This document shows, piece after piece, positions 1 through 8,299 of a stretch of DNA of 64,000 bases (position 1 is the stretch's first letter; each line of letters opens with the position of its first letter). A program made the translations under genes and the position numbers. Location of the stretch: the NCBI RefSeq assembly GCF_006716745.1, contig NZ_VFPP01000001.1, forward strand, positions 8,319,386 through 8,383,385. The letters are read 5' to 3'. The notes beneath the pieces are model-generated. The model was not told where the DNA came from. It saw only the letters and a program-made list of their open reading frames with translations, and did not search any database. The DNA comes from Saccharothrix saharensis (GTDB lineage Bacteria > Actinomycetota > Actinomycetes > Mycobacteriales > Pseudonocardiaceae).

Positions 1-330
1 CCTCTCACGATCGCCGGCTCGCCCAGGCTCAACGCCCTCGTCAGCACCCTCGGCCTGGACAGCCGCGCGTTCTTCGCCCTCAGCGTCGGCACCTCGGCCC
101 TGGACGCCAAGGTCATCCAGAACAACGTCCTGCCGCACCGCGAGAAGAGCCTCAACCTCGGCTCCCGCCGCACCGTCGAACTGCCCGCCGTCGCCGCCAC
201 CGTCCCCGCCGGCCAGTCGCTGTACCTCACGGTCACCCCGCTCTCCGACATGTTCCTGCTGCACGGCAGCCGCCTGCCAGGCGCGATGCTGCTGCGCGAC
301 GTCACCGTGGACCTCCCCGTCCGCGGCTAG
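1..330 (+). CDS. C-terminal fragment of a CocE/NonD-type (peptidase S15) hydrolase, partial
   Basis: The reading frame is open from the window edge to the TAG at 328-330, giving the last 109 residues of a larger protein. The segment has the look of the jelly-roll C-terminal domain of CocE/NonD acyl hydrolases and X-Pro dipeptidyl peptidases: a run beginning IAGSPRLNALVSTLGLDSR, then SVGTSALDAKVIQNN, then VPAGQSLYLTV. In this family the C-terminal domain packs against an alpha/beta-hydrolase core, which would lie upstream of the window and cannot be seen, so catalytic activity cannot be judged. The family call rests on general resemblance only; a secreted beta-sandwich domain of another enzyme is possible. 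Confidence 0.5.
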   Translation, partial: PLTIAGSPRLNALVSTLGLDSRAFFALSVGTSALDAKVIQNNVLPHREKSLNLGSRRTVELPAVAATVPAGQSLYLTVTPLSDMFLLHGSRLPGAMLLRDVTVDLPVRG

Positions 331-402
331 GTTCGAGGCTCGGACCCCGCGACGGTCCTCGGGTCACCGCCGGCCGACGGTCGGTGCCACGGCCGCCGCT
401 AT

Positions 403-540
403 GGGCAGCTGATCCGGTTCGGGTCGATGGACCACCCCGGCTCCGACGTCACGGTCGACGTGGACGTGCCGCGGAGCGGGACCTACCGGCTGGGCGTGTT
501 CCACGGGACGGGCGGGTCCGTCGGCAGGCGGGCGCTGTAC
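403..540 (+). pseudogene. Remnant of a carbohydrate-binding-module-like domain
   Basis: Between the end of the hydrolase and the convergent dehydratase gene a short frame encodes GSDVTVDVDVPRSGTYRLGVF followed by HGTGGS. This is the typical core strand pattern of CBM6/CBM35-like beta-sandwich modules ('V-VPxxGTYRL-V'). It has no plausible start with a ribosome site and stops resembling any domain after about 45 residues; the frame then runs antisense into the next gene. The likeliest reading is a relic of a secreted glycoside hydrolase or lectin that was deleted. It could also be a chance piece of coding-like sequence. Confidence 0.35.
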
Positions 541-611
541 CCGCACCGCTCGACGTTCCGCGCGGTGGGTCGCGAAACCCGGCCCGGACCGCGTTCGCCC
601 GCGGGCGCCCG

Positions 612-1748
612 TCACCGGGGTGTGCCGACCTCCGCGGTCTCGACGGTCCAGGCGCGGGCCTGGTCGGTGAGCGTGATGCCGAGGCCGGGTCGGTCGGACA
701 GGTGCATCCGGCCGTCGCGGGTCTCCAGCCGCTCCTCGAACAGCGGGTGCAGCCAGTCGAAGTGCTCGACCCACGGCTCGCGCGGGTAGGCGGCGGCGAG
801 GTGGACGTGGATCTCCATGGCGAAGTGGGGCGCGAGCTGGAGGTGGTGGTGGTCGGCGAGCGCGGCGAGCTTGAGGAACTGGGTGATGCCGCCGACGCGC
901 GGCGCGTCCGGTTGCAGGACGTCCACGGCGCCGGCGCGGATCAGCTCGTAGTGCTCGCCGACGCTGGTCAGCATCTCGCCCGAGGCGACCGCGGTGGTCA
1001 GCGCCCGGGTCAGCTCGGCGTGACCCTCGACGTCGTAGGCGTCCAGCGGCTCCTCGATCCACACCAGGTCGAACTCCTCCAGCGCCCGGCCGACCCGCAT
1101 CGCGGTGGGCCGGTCCCACTGCTGGTTGGCGTCGACCATCAGCGGCACGCCGTCGCCGAGGTGCTCGCGCACGGCCGCGACCCGGCGCAGGTCTTGTGCC
1201 CGGTCCGGCAGCCCGACCTTGATCTTGATGCCGCCGACGCCGGACTCCAGCGCGCGGGTGGCGTTGTCCTTGATCCGCCCGACGGTCTCGTGCAGGAACC
1301 CGCCGGAGGTGTCGTAGCAGCGCACCGAGTCGCGGTGCGCGCCGAGCAGCTTGGCCAGCGGCAGGTCCGCCCGCTTGGCCTTGACGTCCCACAGCGCGAC
1401 GTCGAACGCGGCCAGCGCCTGCGTGGCCGCGCCGCTGCGCCCGACCGACGCGCCCGCCCAGACCAGCTTGGTCCACAGCCGGCCGATGTCGTTGGGGTCC
1501 TCGCCGATCAGGTCGGGCGCGACCTCACGCGCGTGCGCGAACTGCGCCGGTCCGCCCGCGCGCTTGCTGTAGGAGAACCCGACGCCCTCCAGCCCGCCCT
1601 CCGTGCGGATCTCGGCGAACAGCAGCGCGACCTCGGTCATCGGCCGCTGCCTGCCGGTGGACACCTTCGCGTCGCTGATACCGGTCGGCAGCGGCAGGGC
1701 CACCGACGACAGCGTGATCGACCTGATCCGGTCGGAAACGGCGGACAT
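612..1748 (-). CDS. Galactarate/L-talarate dehydratase-like enolase-superfamily enzyme
   Basis: A 378-residue member of the mandelate racemase/muconate-lactonizing branch of the enolase superfamily. Visible catalytic elements are KIKVG (Lys175, Lys177), the metal ligands Asp206 (VDANQQWD), Glu232 (WIEEP) and Glu258 (SGEMLT), and His308 (LAPHF). This Lys-x-Lys plus late His arrangement fits acid-sugar dehydratases of the L-talarate/galactarate type, which remove water to give 5-keto-4-deoxyglucarate. The gene lies 15 bp downstream of the kdgD-like gene, whose enzyme takes exactly that product, so the two form a short catabolic operon. Exact sugar-acid specificity (galactarate, talarate or glucarate) cannot be fixed from sequence alone. 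Confidence 0.8.
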   Translation of the reverse strand: MSAVSDRIRSITLSSVALPLPTGISDAKVSTGRQRPMTEVALLFAEIRTEGGLEGVGFSYSKRAGGPAQFAHAREVAPDLIGEDPNDIGRLWTKLVWAGASVGRSGAATQALAAFDVALWDVKAKRADLPLAKLLGAHRDSVRCYDTSGGFLHETVGRIKDNATRALESGVGGIKIKVGLPDRAQDLRRVAAVREHLGDGVPLMVDANQQWDRPTAMRVGRALEEFDLVWIEEPLDAYDVEGHAELTRALTTAVASGEMLTSVGEHYELIRAGAVDVLQPDAPRVGGITQFLKLAALADHHHLQLAPHFAMEIHVHLAAAYPREPWVEHFDWLHPLFEERLETRDGRMHLSDRPGLGITLTDQARAWTVETAEVGTPR

Positions 1749-1763
1749 CGGACTCCTTCGCGA

Positions 1764-2672
1764 TCAGGCGACGCGCCGGACCAGGGCGGTGAGCCGGGCC
1801 CGCTCGTCGTCGGTCAGGTCGCTCAACGGCGGGCGCACCGGGCCGCCGTCCCGACCCACGGCGGTCAGGCCTGCCTTGACGATCGACACCGCGTAGCCGC
1901 GGTCGCGGTCGCGGATGTCCAGGTAGGGGATGACGAAGTCGCGCAGCATCCCGTACACGGCGGTCCGGTCCTGCGCGCGGACGGCGGCGTAGAACCGCAG
2001 CGCGAACGCGGGCACGAAGTTGAACAGCGCCGAGGAGTACGTGGTCGCGCCGAGCTGGAGCAGCGGCAGGGCGAACGTCTCCGCGGTCGGCAGGCCGCCG
2101 ATGTAGATCAGCCGGTCGCCGACGCGGGCGTAGGTGCGGGTCAGCTGCTCGACGTCGCCGACGCCGTCCTTGAGGCCGATCAGGTTGGGGTTGCGGTCGG
2201 CCAGCTCGGCCACGGTCGCGTCGGTCAGCACGGCGTTGGCCCGGCTGTAGGCGATCACGCCCAGACCGGTGGCCCGGCACACCGCGGAGACGTGCTCGAC
2301 CAGGCCGCGCCGGCCGGCCTCGGTGAGGTAGGGCGGGAACAGCAGCACGCCGGACGCGCCCGCGGCCTCGGCGGCCCGCGCCTGCGCCACCGACACGGCG
2401 GTGGCACCGGTCGCCGGCGCGATCACGGGCACCTTGCCGCCCACCTCGTCGACGGCGGCGCGCACGACCCGGTCCACCTCGTCGGGCGTCATCGAGAAGC
2501 CCTCGCCGGTGCCGCCCGCGGCGAACAGGCCGGCCACGTCGAAGCTCGCCTGCCAGGCCAGGTGCTCGCGGTAGCGGGCCTCGTCGAACCCCAGGTCGGC
2601 GTCGAAGTGGGTGACCGGGAAGGAGAGCAACCCGGAGGCGAGTCGGTCGGCCAGAGCGGCGGGGTTCGTCAC
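1764..2672 (-). CDS. kdgD: 5-dehydro-4-deoxyglucarate dehydratase
   Basis: A 302-residue class I aldolase-fold protein of the DHDPS/NAL family. It has the AGGTGEG loop near residue 52, Tyr142 in VIAYSRAN and the Schiff-base Lys168 in IGLKDG. The family reaction is dehydration and decarboxylation of 5-keto-4-deoxyglucarate to 2-oxoglutarate semialdehyde in cytosolic galactarate/glucarate degradation. The start chosen is a GTG at 2670-2672, giving the usual family length; a longer frame runs upstream only because of the high GC content. It is the first gene of the pair with the dehydratase and follows a co-directional LysR gene by 71 bp. Confidence 0.85.
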   Translation of the reverse strand: MTNPAALADRLASGLLSFPVTHFDADLGFDEARYREHLAWQASFDVAGLFAAGGTGEGFSMTPDEVDRVVRAAVDEVGGKVPVIAPATGATAVSVAQARAAEAAGASGVLLFPPYLTEAGRRGLVEHVSAVCRATGLGVIAYSRANAVLTDATVAELADRNPNLIGLKDGVGDVEQLTRTYARVGDRLIYIGGLPTAETFALPLLQLGATTYSSALFNFVPAFALRFYAAVRAQDRTAVYGMLRDFVIPYLDIRDRDRGYAVSIVKAGLTAVGRDGGPVRPPLSDLTDDERARLTALVRRVA

Positions 2673-2743
2673 GGCTACACCGTATGGACCAGCGGTGATG
2701 CTTGTCCAAGAGTTCTTTGGCATGGCGTGATGCTCGGCGTGCA

Positions 2744-3637
2744 TCACTCGAACGGCGGATAACCCTCCAGGACGCTCAACGTCCGCCACAGCGCCGGGTT
2801 CGCCGACCCGCGCAACCACACCAGGTGCAGCTCCACCGGCCGGGCCACCGCGGTCTCCAGCCGGACGAACTCGACGCCGTCGATGCGCAGCCGCGCCGCC
2901 GACTCCGGCACGAACGCGACCCCGCGACCCGCCGCCACCAGCCAGAGCATGGTCAGCACCTGGCCGACCGTGTGCACGGTGTGCTCCGGCGCCACCGGCA
3001 CGGTCCGCACGACCAGGTCGTAGAAGTACCGCGCGTCGGTGGGCGAGTGCATGATCACGCGCTCGCGGACCACGTCCGCGGCGGTCGCGTCCCGCCCGAG
3101 CGCCGTCAGCGGGTGACCACCGGGCACGGCGACCAGCAGCCCTTCCCGGTGCAGCAGCCGGGAGCCGAACGTCGAGTCGTCGAACGGCGGCCGGCCCAGC
3201 CCCAGGTCGATCTCCTCGTTCACCAGCGCGGCGACCTGCTCGCGGGTCACCAGCTCGGCCAGCTCCACGTCGACGTCGGGCAGGTGCCCGGCCAGCTCGT
3301 CCAGCAGCCGGCCGAGGACTCCGTACGTCGCCGCGGCGGTGAACCCGACGCGCACCACACCGCTGGACCCCGAGGACACCCGCCGGGCCAGCTCGGGCGC
3401 GGTGTCGGCCAGCGACAGCAGCCGCCGCGCCTCGACCAGGAACACCTCGCCCGCCGCGGTGAGCGTGACCCGGCGGTTGTCCCGGACCAGCAGCTGCGCG
3501 CCGACCGCCCGTTCCAGCTTCTGGACCTGCCTGCTCAGCGGCGGCTGCGTCATCGCCAGCCGGGCGGCGGCACGGCTGAAGTGCAACTCCTCGGCGACGG
3601 CTACGAAACCCCGTAGCTGCTCCAGCGTGAACGCCAT
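2744..3637 (-). CDS. LysR-family transcriptional regulator, probably of the galactarate operon
   Basis: A 297-residue LysR protein. The N-terminal winged HTH spans residues 3-62 (LEQLRGFVAVAEELHFSRAA, then TQPPLSRQVQKLE), followed by the two-lobed effector domain starting near VVRVGFTAAA. It is transcribed in the same direction as kdgD and the dehydratase and directly precedes them, which suggests that it controls them in response to a sugar acid. This is inferred from position. LysR genes are more often divergent from their targets, so co-transcription or a promoter in the 71-bp gap are both possible. Confidence 0.85.
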   Translation of the reverse strand: MAFTLEQLRGFVAVAEELHFSRAAARLAMTQPPLSRQVQKLERAVGAQLLVRDNRRVTLTAAGEVFLVEARRLLSLADTAPELARRVSSGSSGVVRVGFTAAATYGVLGRLLDELAGHLPDVDVELAELVTREQVAALVNEEIDLGLGRPPFDDSTFGSRLLHREGLLVAVPGGHPLTALGRDATAADVVRERVIMHSPTDARYFYDLVVRTVPVAPEHTVHTVGQVLTMLWLVAAGRGVAFVPESAARLRIDGVEFVRLETAVARPVELHLVWLRGSANPALWRTLSVLEGYPPFE

Positions 3638-3692
3638 GCGGGGAAGGTATCAACCCTGGTCACGGCCGGTGGGGTGGGCGAGGATGGTCGAC

Positions 3693-4478
3693 ATGGGCCG
3701 TCCTCGTTCCCGCCGGGCCGCAAGCGCCGTCCTGGCCGTCCTCCTGCTCTGCGGGCCGGTGACGCCGCCCGCCACCGCCGCCACCGCGTTCAAGGTGCTC
3801 CAGCTGAACCTCTGCAACAGCGGGGTGGCCGGCTGCTACCAGGACGGGCAGGCCGTGGGCGAGGCCGTGACGATGATCCAGCGCCGCCTGCCGGACGTGG
3901 TGTCGGTGAACGAGGTGTGCCAGTCCGACCTGCCCCGGCTGACCGCCGCCGTGGGCGCGACGGCCGGGTACCGGTTCGCGTTCGCCCGCCGGAAGACCAC
4001 GGGCGCGAACATCGAGTGCACCGACGGCCGGGGCGCGTACGGCAGCGGGATCATCGTCAAGGAGGGCATCCGGTCCAGCGGCCACGGGGTCTACACCGCG
4101 CAGGACAGCGGCACCGAGGTCCGGGCCTGGGCGTGCGCGCTGAGCGAGGTGCGCGCCTTCACCGCCTGCACCACGCACCTGAGCACGACCGCCACGACGG
4201 CGCTGGCGCAGTGCGAGGAGCTCGTGCCCTCGATCGTGCTGGCCCACGACCCGACCGGCTCCGCCACCACCCGGCACGTCGTGGCGGGCGACCTGAACCT
4301 CAGGTACAGCCCGGGTTCGGCGACCAGCGCGCAGAACTGCGTGCCGTCGGGCTGGTTCCGCAAGGGCGACGGCGACGTGCAGCACGTCATCGCCCGCGCG
4401 CTGACGTTCGTGTCGACGCAGACGTACGCGATGTACCGCACGGACCACCCGGCGTTCGTGGTGAACTACACGTTCTGA
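3693..4478 (+). CDS. Secreted endonuclease/exonuclease/phosphatase-family protein
   Basis: A 261-residue protein with a Sec signal peptide (RRAASAVLAVLLLCG, cleavage near ATAA) followed by an EEP-fold domain. Family motifs seen are VLQLNLCN with the first Asn, a Glu in DVVSVNEVC, GDLNL with Asp and Asn, and the C-terminal TDHP with the catalytic Asp-His. Such proteins hydrolyse phosphodiesters in nucleic acids, sphingomyelin or phosphoinositides; the substrate cannot be inferred. ATG 3693 was preferred to ATG 3684 because GAGG lies at a good distance before it. The several cysteines suggest disulfides outside the cell. Confidence 0.75.
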   Translation: MGRPRSRRAASAVLAVLLLCGPVTPPATAATAFKVLQLNLCNSGVAGCYQDGQAVGEAVTMIQRRLPDVVSVNEVCQSDLPRLTAAVGATAGYRFAFARRKTTGANIECTDGRGAYGSGIIVKEGIRSSGHGVYTAQDSGTEVRAWACALSEVRAFTACTTHLSTTATTALAQCEELVPSIVLAHDPTGSATTRHVVAGDLNLRYSPGSATSAQNCVPSGWFRKGDGDVQHVIARALTFVSTQTYAMYRTDHPAFVVNYTF

Positions 4479-4488
4479 GGCCTGCCGT

Positions 4489-4980
4489 TCAGCGGTCGAG
4501 CGCTGCGCGGAGCACCCGGACGGCCTTCGGGCCGACGCCGTGCACGGCCAGCAGCTCGGCGTCGCCCAGGCGGGCTACCTGGGCGAGCGTGGTGACACCG
4601 ATGGCGGTGAGCGCCCGCGTGGCGGGTCGCCCGATGCCCTTGGGCAGGTTGCCGACCTCACCGGGCTCGGCGCCCTCGGCCGCGACCGCTTGAGCGGCGA
4701 GGCTCTTCGGCGCCCGCGCCAGCCACGCCCGCCGCACCCAGTGGTCGAGCCGCCGGCCATCGACGTCGCCGAGCGGGACGCGCACCCCGCGGGGCTGCCG
4801 CTCGGCGGTCGGGTGGGCCGCGAGGACCGCGTCCACCTCCTCGGCGGGCAGGTGGAGGTGCACGCGGTCGTGCGCGTCCACCGAGGCGAACCGCTTGCCC
4901 CGCACGGTGAACGCCCGGTCGCGCGCGTCCACCTCGGGCAGGGACAGCGCGGTCTCGCGCAGCTGGTCGGTCGTCGTCAC
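4489..4980 (-). CDS. YjbR/MmcQ-like domain fused to a helix-hairpin-helix domain
   Basis: A 163-residue protein starting at GTG 4980. Residues 1-90 resemble the MmcQ/YjbR (CyaY-like) fold (LRETALSLPEVDAR, then VRGKRFASV). The C-terminal 50 residues form a helix-hairpin-helix unit (GIGRPATRALTAIGVTTLAQ and LLAVHGVGPKAVRVL), as in DNA-binding proteins and nuclease subunits. Each domain is recognisable, but the function of the pair is unknown. Non-specific DNA binding is the reasonable expectation from the HhH part. It is convergent with the EEP gene, with 10 bp between stops. Confidence 0.7.
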   Translation of the reverse strand: MTTTDQLRETALSLPEVDARDRAFTVRGKRFASVDAHDRVHLHLPAEEVDAVLAAHPTAERQPRGVRVPLGDVDGRRLDHWVRRAWLARAPKSLAAQAVAAEGAEPGEVGNLPKGIGRPATRALTAIGVTTLAQVARLGDAELLAVHGVGPKAVRVLRAALDR

Positions 4981-5262
4981 GCCGCGATTGGACCACGGAG
5001 CCGCCACGCCGGCAGCAGCCGCCACAGGTCGGCGTGGCCGGTGAGCGAACCGAGGTCGCCGGAGCCACGCGGCCGGTGCGGGATTTCCGGCAATCCACGA
5101 GTTCGTCTCAGCGAGGTGGATCGGCACCCGGCCGTTTCGCCGACTTCCGGATTCCCCGGTGGGTGCGGCCAGTTGAGACTCGAAACATCCGCGAAACGTC
5201 TGGAAGGCGCTTGATCCCGAGCTGATAGTGGCAAGCGCTCGTCCGACGGAAGGGGTTCCGCG

Positions 5263-5934
5263 ATGCGGTGGAGAACGGTGTTGTTGACCACTGGGCTGGT
5301 GCTCGGCCTGAGTTCGGCGCCGGCGGGCGCGGCGGACGACCCGGTGATCGTCGACTCCACCAAGCACGGTGGCCGCACGGTCGCGTTCACCTTCGACGAC
5401 GGCCCCAACCCGGCCGACACGCCGCGCCTGCTCGACGTCCTGCGCCGCCACCACGTCAAGGCCGTGTTCTGCCTGTGGGGCGACTACGTCGAGGCCAACC
5501 CGGGGCTGGTGCGCAGGATCGTCGCCGGCGGGCACACCCTGTGCAACCACGGCATGCACCACGACGACATGGGCGAGTGGACGCCCGAGCAGATCGCGGC
5601 GGACCTGCGGCAGACCAGCGCCGCCATCCACCGCGCCGCGCCGGGCGTGCCGATCCGCTACTTCCGCGCGCCCTACGGCAGCTGGGGGCAGACCCCGCGG
5701 GTCGCGGCCAGGCTGGGGATGACGTCGCTGGGCTGGAAGCTCGCCATCGGCGACTGGGAGCCGCCGGGCGTGGACGAGCTGGTGCGCCGGGTGAAGGACG
5801 GCCTCACCGAGGGCGCGGTGGTGCTGATGCACGACGGCCCGAACGAGCGCGGCCAGACCGTGGACGCGGTGGCCAGGCTCATCCCCGAACTGCGCGCCGA
5901 CGGCTGGCGCTTCGACCGTCCCGCCCGCCGGTGA
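5263..5934 (+). CDS. Secreted polysaccharide deacetylase (NodB homology domain, CE4)
   Basis: A 223-residue exported protein with a signal peptide (residues 1-24, ending AGAA) and a NodB domain. CE4 motifs present are FTFDDGPN (motif 1, catalytic base and metal Asp), NHGMHHDD (motif 2, metal histidines), RYFRAPYG (motif 3) and VVLMHDG (motif 5 His). This predicts metal-dependent N-deacetylation of chitin oligomers or peptidoglycan outside the cell. A GGAAGGGG ribosome site precedes ATG 5263. Its stop lies 11 bp before the next secreted esterase gene, so the two are probably co-transcribed. Confidence 0.9.
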   Translation: MRWRTVLLTTGLVLGLSSAPAGAADDPVIVDSTKHGGRTVAFTFDDGPNPADTPRLLDVLRRHHVKAVFCLWGDYVEANPGLVRRIVAGGHTLCNHGMHHDDMGEWTPEQIAADLRQTSAAIHRAAPGVPIRYFRAPYGSWGQTPRVAARLGMTSLGWKLAIGDWEPPGVDELVRRVKDGLTEGAVVLMHDGPNERGQTVDAVARLIPELRADGWRFDRPARR

Positions 5935-5945
5935 AGGGGCCGACC

Positions 5946-7199
5946 GTGAAGCGCACCACGACGGCGGCGCTGACCGCCCTGCTGCTCCTGCTGCCGACCG
6001 CGGCGTCCGCGGCGCCGCGCGCCACCTGGGTCGGCGCGTGGGCGACCTCGCCCACCACCGTGCCCGCGTCGGACACCACGTCGTTCGAGGACCAGACGCT
6101 GCGCCAGGTCGTGCACCTCGGCGTCGGCGGCAGCACGGTCCGCGTGCGGCTGTCGAACGAGTTCGGCACCACGCCGCTGGTGGTCGGCGAGGCACGGGTG
6201 GCCCGGCGGTCGGGCGCGGGTTCGGCGATCGAGCCCGGCAGCGACCGGCGGCTGACGTTCGGCGGGCGGCCGTCGGCGACCCTGCCGCCCGGCACGCCAC
6301 TGCTCAGCGACCCCGTGGCGCTGTCGGTGGCGGCCGACTCGGACCTGGTGATCAGCATCCACCTGCCGCACCGCACGCCCGGAAACACCGTGCACGCCTT
6401 CCCGTACCAGGACGGCTGGGTCGCGGCGGGCAACGTCACGGGCCGGGCGGACATCACCCCGACCGCCGTGCTCGGCAAGTGGCACTTCCTCACCGGCGTC
6501 AGCGTCACGGGCGGCAAGCGCGCCTCGACCGTGGTGGCATTCGGCGACTCCATCACCGACGGCGCGGAGACCACGCGCGGCGCGAACCGGCGCTGGCCCG
6601 ACGTCCTCGCCCGCCGGTTCCAGGCCGACCGCGGCCTGCGGCACCTGGGCGTGGTCAACGAGGGCATCAGCGGCAACCGGCTGCTGCACGACCCCAACCC
6701 GCCGGCCGGTCACCCGGCGGAGGGCTACGCGGCGTACTTCGGGCAGGCCGCGCTGCGCCGCTTCGACCGCGACGTGCTGGCCCAGCCGGGCGTCGGGCAC
6801 GTGGTCGTGCTGCTGGGCGTGAACGACCTCGGCCACCCCGGCACGAGCGCGCCGCTGTCGGAGAAGGTGACCGCGCAGGACATCATCGGCGCGCACCGGC
6901 AGCTCATCGCCCGCGCCCACGCGGCGGGCCTGCGCATCCACGGCGGCACGATCACGCCGTTCCGCGACGACACGTTCGGCTTCTTCAGCCCGGAGAACGA
7001 GGCCGCGCGCCAAGCGGTCAACCGGTGGATCCGCACCAGCGGCGAGTACGACGGCGTGATCGACTTCGACCGTGCCGTCCGCGACCCGCGGCAGCCGGAC
7101 CGCCTGCTGGCCGCCTACGACAGCGGCGACCACCTCCACCCGAACGACGCGGGCATGGCCGCGATGGCCGCCGCCGTGCCGCTGCGCCTGTTCCGGTGA
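5946..7199 (+). CDS. Secreted SGNH/GDSL-family esterase
   Basis: A 417-residue protein with a Sec signal peptide (TTTAALTALLLLLPTAASAA), a beta-rich N-terminal domain and an SGNH hydrolase domain. The catalytic blocks are all present: block I VAFGDSITDG (Ser), block II NEGISGNRL (Gly), block III LLGVNDLG (Asn) and block V DHLHPNDAG (Asp, His). Relatives deacylate carbohydrates or lipids outside the cell. GTG 5946 was chosen because GAAGGGG lies six bases upstream; a GTG at 5931 overlapping the previous stop is the alternative. Pairing with a polysaccharide deacetylase suggests joint action on a cell-wall or plant polysaccharide, but the substrate is unknown. Confidence 0.85.
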   Translation: MKRTTTAALTALLLLLPTAASAAPRATWVGAWATSPTTVPASDTTSFEDQTLRQVVHLGVGGSTVRVRLSNEFGTTPLVVGEARVARRSGAGSAIEPGSDRRLTFGGRPSATLPPGTPLLSDPVALSVAADSDLVISIHLPHRTPGNTVHAFPYQDGWVAAGNVTGRADITPTAVLGKWHFLTGVSVTGGKRASTVVAFGDSITDGAETTRGANRRWPDVLARRFQADRGLRHLGVVNEGISGNRLLHDPNPPAGHPAEGYAAYFGQAALRRFDRDVLAQPGVGHVVVLLGVNDLGHPGTSAPLSEKVTAQDIIGAHRQLIARAHAAGLRIHGGTITPFRDDTFGFFSPENEAARQAVNRWIRTSGEYDGVIDFDRAVRDPRQPDRLLAAYDSGDHLHPNDAGMAAMAAAVPLRLFR

Positions 7200-7205
7200 C
7201 CGACC

Positions 7206-7237
7206 GCGGGGCCGCCTACGACACCGGGCGGCCCCGC
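7206..7237. terminator. Bidirectional hairpin terminator
   Basis: A perfect 11-bp stem (GCGGGGCCGCC with GGCGGCCCCGC, 10-nt loop) sits between the convergent SGNH esterase and the membrane-protein gene. There is no U-tract, as is usual in high-GC actinobacteria. Confidence 0.65.
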
Positions 7238-7253
7238 ACCCCGCACGTGCGCC

Positions 7254-7787
7254 TCACCGCCCGGGCGTGGCGTCACGCGGCAGGGGACCGACGTCCGAGT
7301 GCCGTCCGGGGAGCAGGGCGGCGTGCCGCTGCCCCGGGCCGGGCCCGTGCCGCGCCGCCAGCGCGTCGGCCACCGCGCCGGTGGCGAAGGCGTACACGGT
7401 CTTGTGCACCAGGTCGACCACCAGTTCGGACCTCGGCCAGGTCTGCGGTGGCGCGCCTACCCCGGTGGCGTTCTCCAGGATCTGGTCGTTGCTCAACCGC
7501 ACGACCGTGAACATCGCCGAGGCCACCGGGCCGCGCACGCCCGCGTTGGCCATGAGCGCCCGCACGACGCCCAGCAGCGCGCCCTGGCCGAAGTGCATGC
7601 CGAGGTTCATCGCGCGCGACTGCCGACCGGGTCGCTCGGGCAGCCCGGCGAGCCGGGCCAGCACCCTGGCGGGCACGTGGGAGTCGGGTCGGCCGGTCAC
7701 CCGCTGTTCGAGCTTCTCGCCCACCGTCATCACCGCCGCCCCGACCAAGCCGGCGACCAGACCCTGTCGTAGCGCGCGTGTCAGCAT
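7254..7787 (-). CDS. Conserved hypothetical membrane protein
   Basis: A 177-residue protein starting at ATG 7787 (MLTRALRQGLVAGLVGAAVM). It has a hydrophobic N-terminal helix, a conserved-looking EKLEQRVTGRPDSHVPARVL stretch, a second apolar segment (MHFGQGALLGVVRALMANAG) and a third (TVYAFATGAVADAL), so about three or four membrane passes. I do not recognise a functional family. Neighbours give no clear hint; it is convergent with the esterase and divergent from the copper-chaperone-like gene. Confidence 0.6.
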   Translation of the reverse strand: MLTRALRQGLVAGLVGAAVMTVGEKLEQRVTGRPDSHVPARVLARLAGLPERPGRQSRAMNLGMHFGQGALLGVVRALMANAGVRGPVASAMFTVVRLSNDQILENATGVGAPPQTWPRSELVVDLVHKTVYAFATGAVADALAARHGPGPGQRHAALLPGRHSDVGPLPRDATPGR

Positions 7788-7926
7788 GCGGGCCGAGTAC
7801 CCGGCAACCCGCTGTTCATGTCCGATCGCCGGGCACGGACTTCCACGATCCCGTCCGGTGACCGCGCGCCACCGACAGGGCAATCTGCGAGATGTCCGGC
7901 CGCGACGCGCGCTGTTAGGCTCCATT

Positions 7927-7945
7927 CATACCCCTGGCGGGTATG
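7927..7945. promoter_or_regulatory. CsoR-type copper operator
   Basis: A perfect inverted repeat CATACCC-CTGGC-GGGTATG lies 21 bp upstream of the HMA-domain gene start. G-tract/C-tract palindromes flanked by TAT/ATA are the known operator form of CsoR repressors, which release DNA on binding Cu(I). No csoR gene is in the window, so a CsoR encoded elsewhere is implied. Confidence 0.6.
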
Positions 7946-7966
7946 GAACCGGAGGATGGGAACCTC

Positions 7967-8209
7967 ATGTCCGACAGGAATGGCGCGCTGTCCGACCCCG
8001 AGCAGCAGGCCGGGCTCGAGTTCGTGGTCAAGGGCATGACCTGCGAGGGGTGTGCGGCCACCGTGACCAACGCGGCCCGCCGCGTGTCCGGTGTCACCCG
8101 GGTCAAGCTCGACCTCGACGCCGCCACGCTGCGCGTGGTGGGCTCGGCCGACGTGGAGGCGATCACCGCGGCGGTCAAGGACGCGGGCTACGTCCTCGAA
8201 CGCGCGTGA
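7967..8209 (+). CDS. copZ: CopZ-like heavy-metal-associated (HMA) domain protein
   Basis: An 80-residue single-domain ferredoxin-fold protein with the metal-binding GMTCEGCAATV motif (CxxC) and the usual downstream pattern (VSGVTRVKLDLDAATLRVVG, then AVKDAGY). It should bind Cu(I) in the cytosol and hand it to a P-type ATPase or to CsoR. Start ATG 7967 is preceded by GGAGG; an upstream ATG at 7943 lies inside the CsoR-like palindrome and is unlikely. No copper ATPase is adjacent, so the gene appears to be a solitary member of a copper regulon. Confidence 0.85.
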   Translation: MSDRNGALSDPEQQAGLEFVVKGMTCEGCAATVTNAARRVSGVTRVKLDLDAATLRVVGSADVEAITAAVKDAGYVLERA

Positions 8210-8299
8210 CGCCGGCCGGCGCCGTCGAGGCCACGGCGGCGCCGGCCCCGCCCTCACGGGTCGCGAGCAACCTGTCGAGTGCCGGGACGTCCCCGGGAC

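Noticed and set aside
384..2762. A 792-residue plus-strand frame across the galactarate operon
   Set aside because: Antisense shadow of the dehydratase and kdgD genes, which have full catalytic motifs; no family resemblance.
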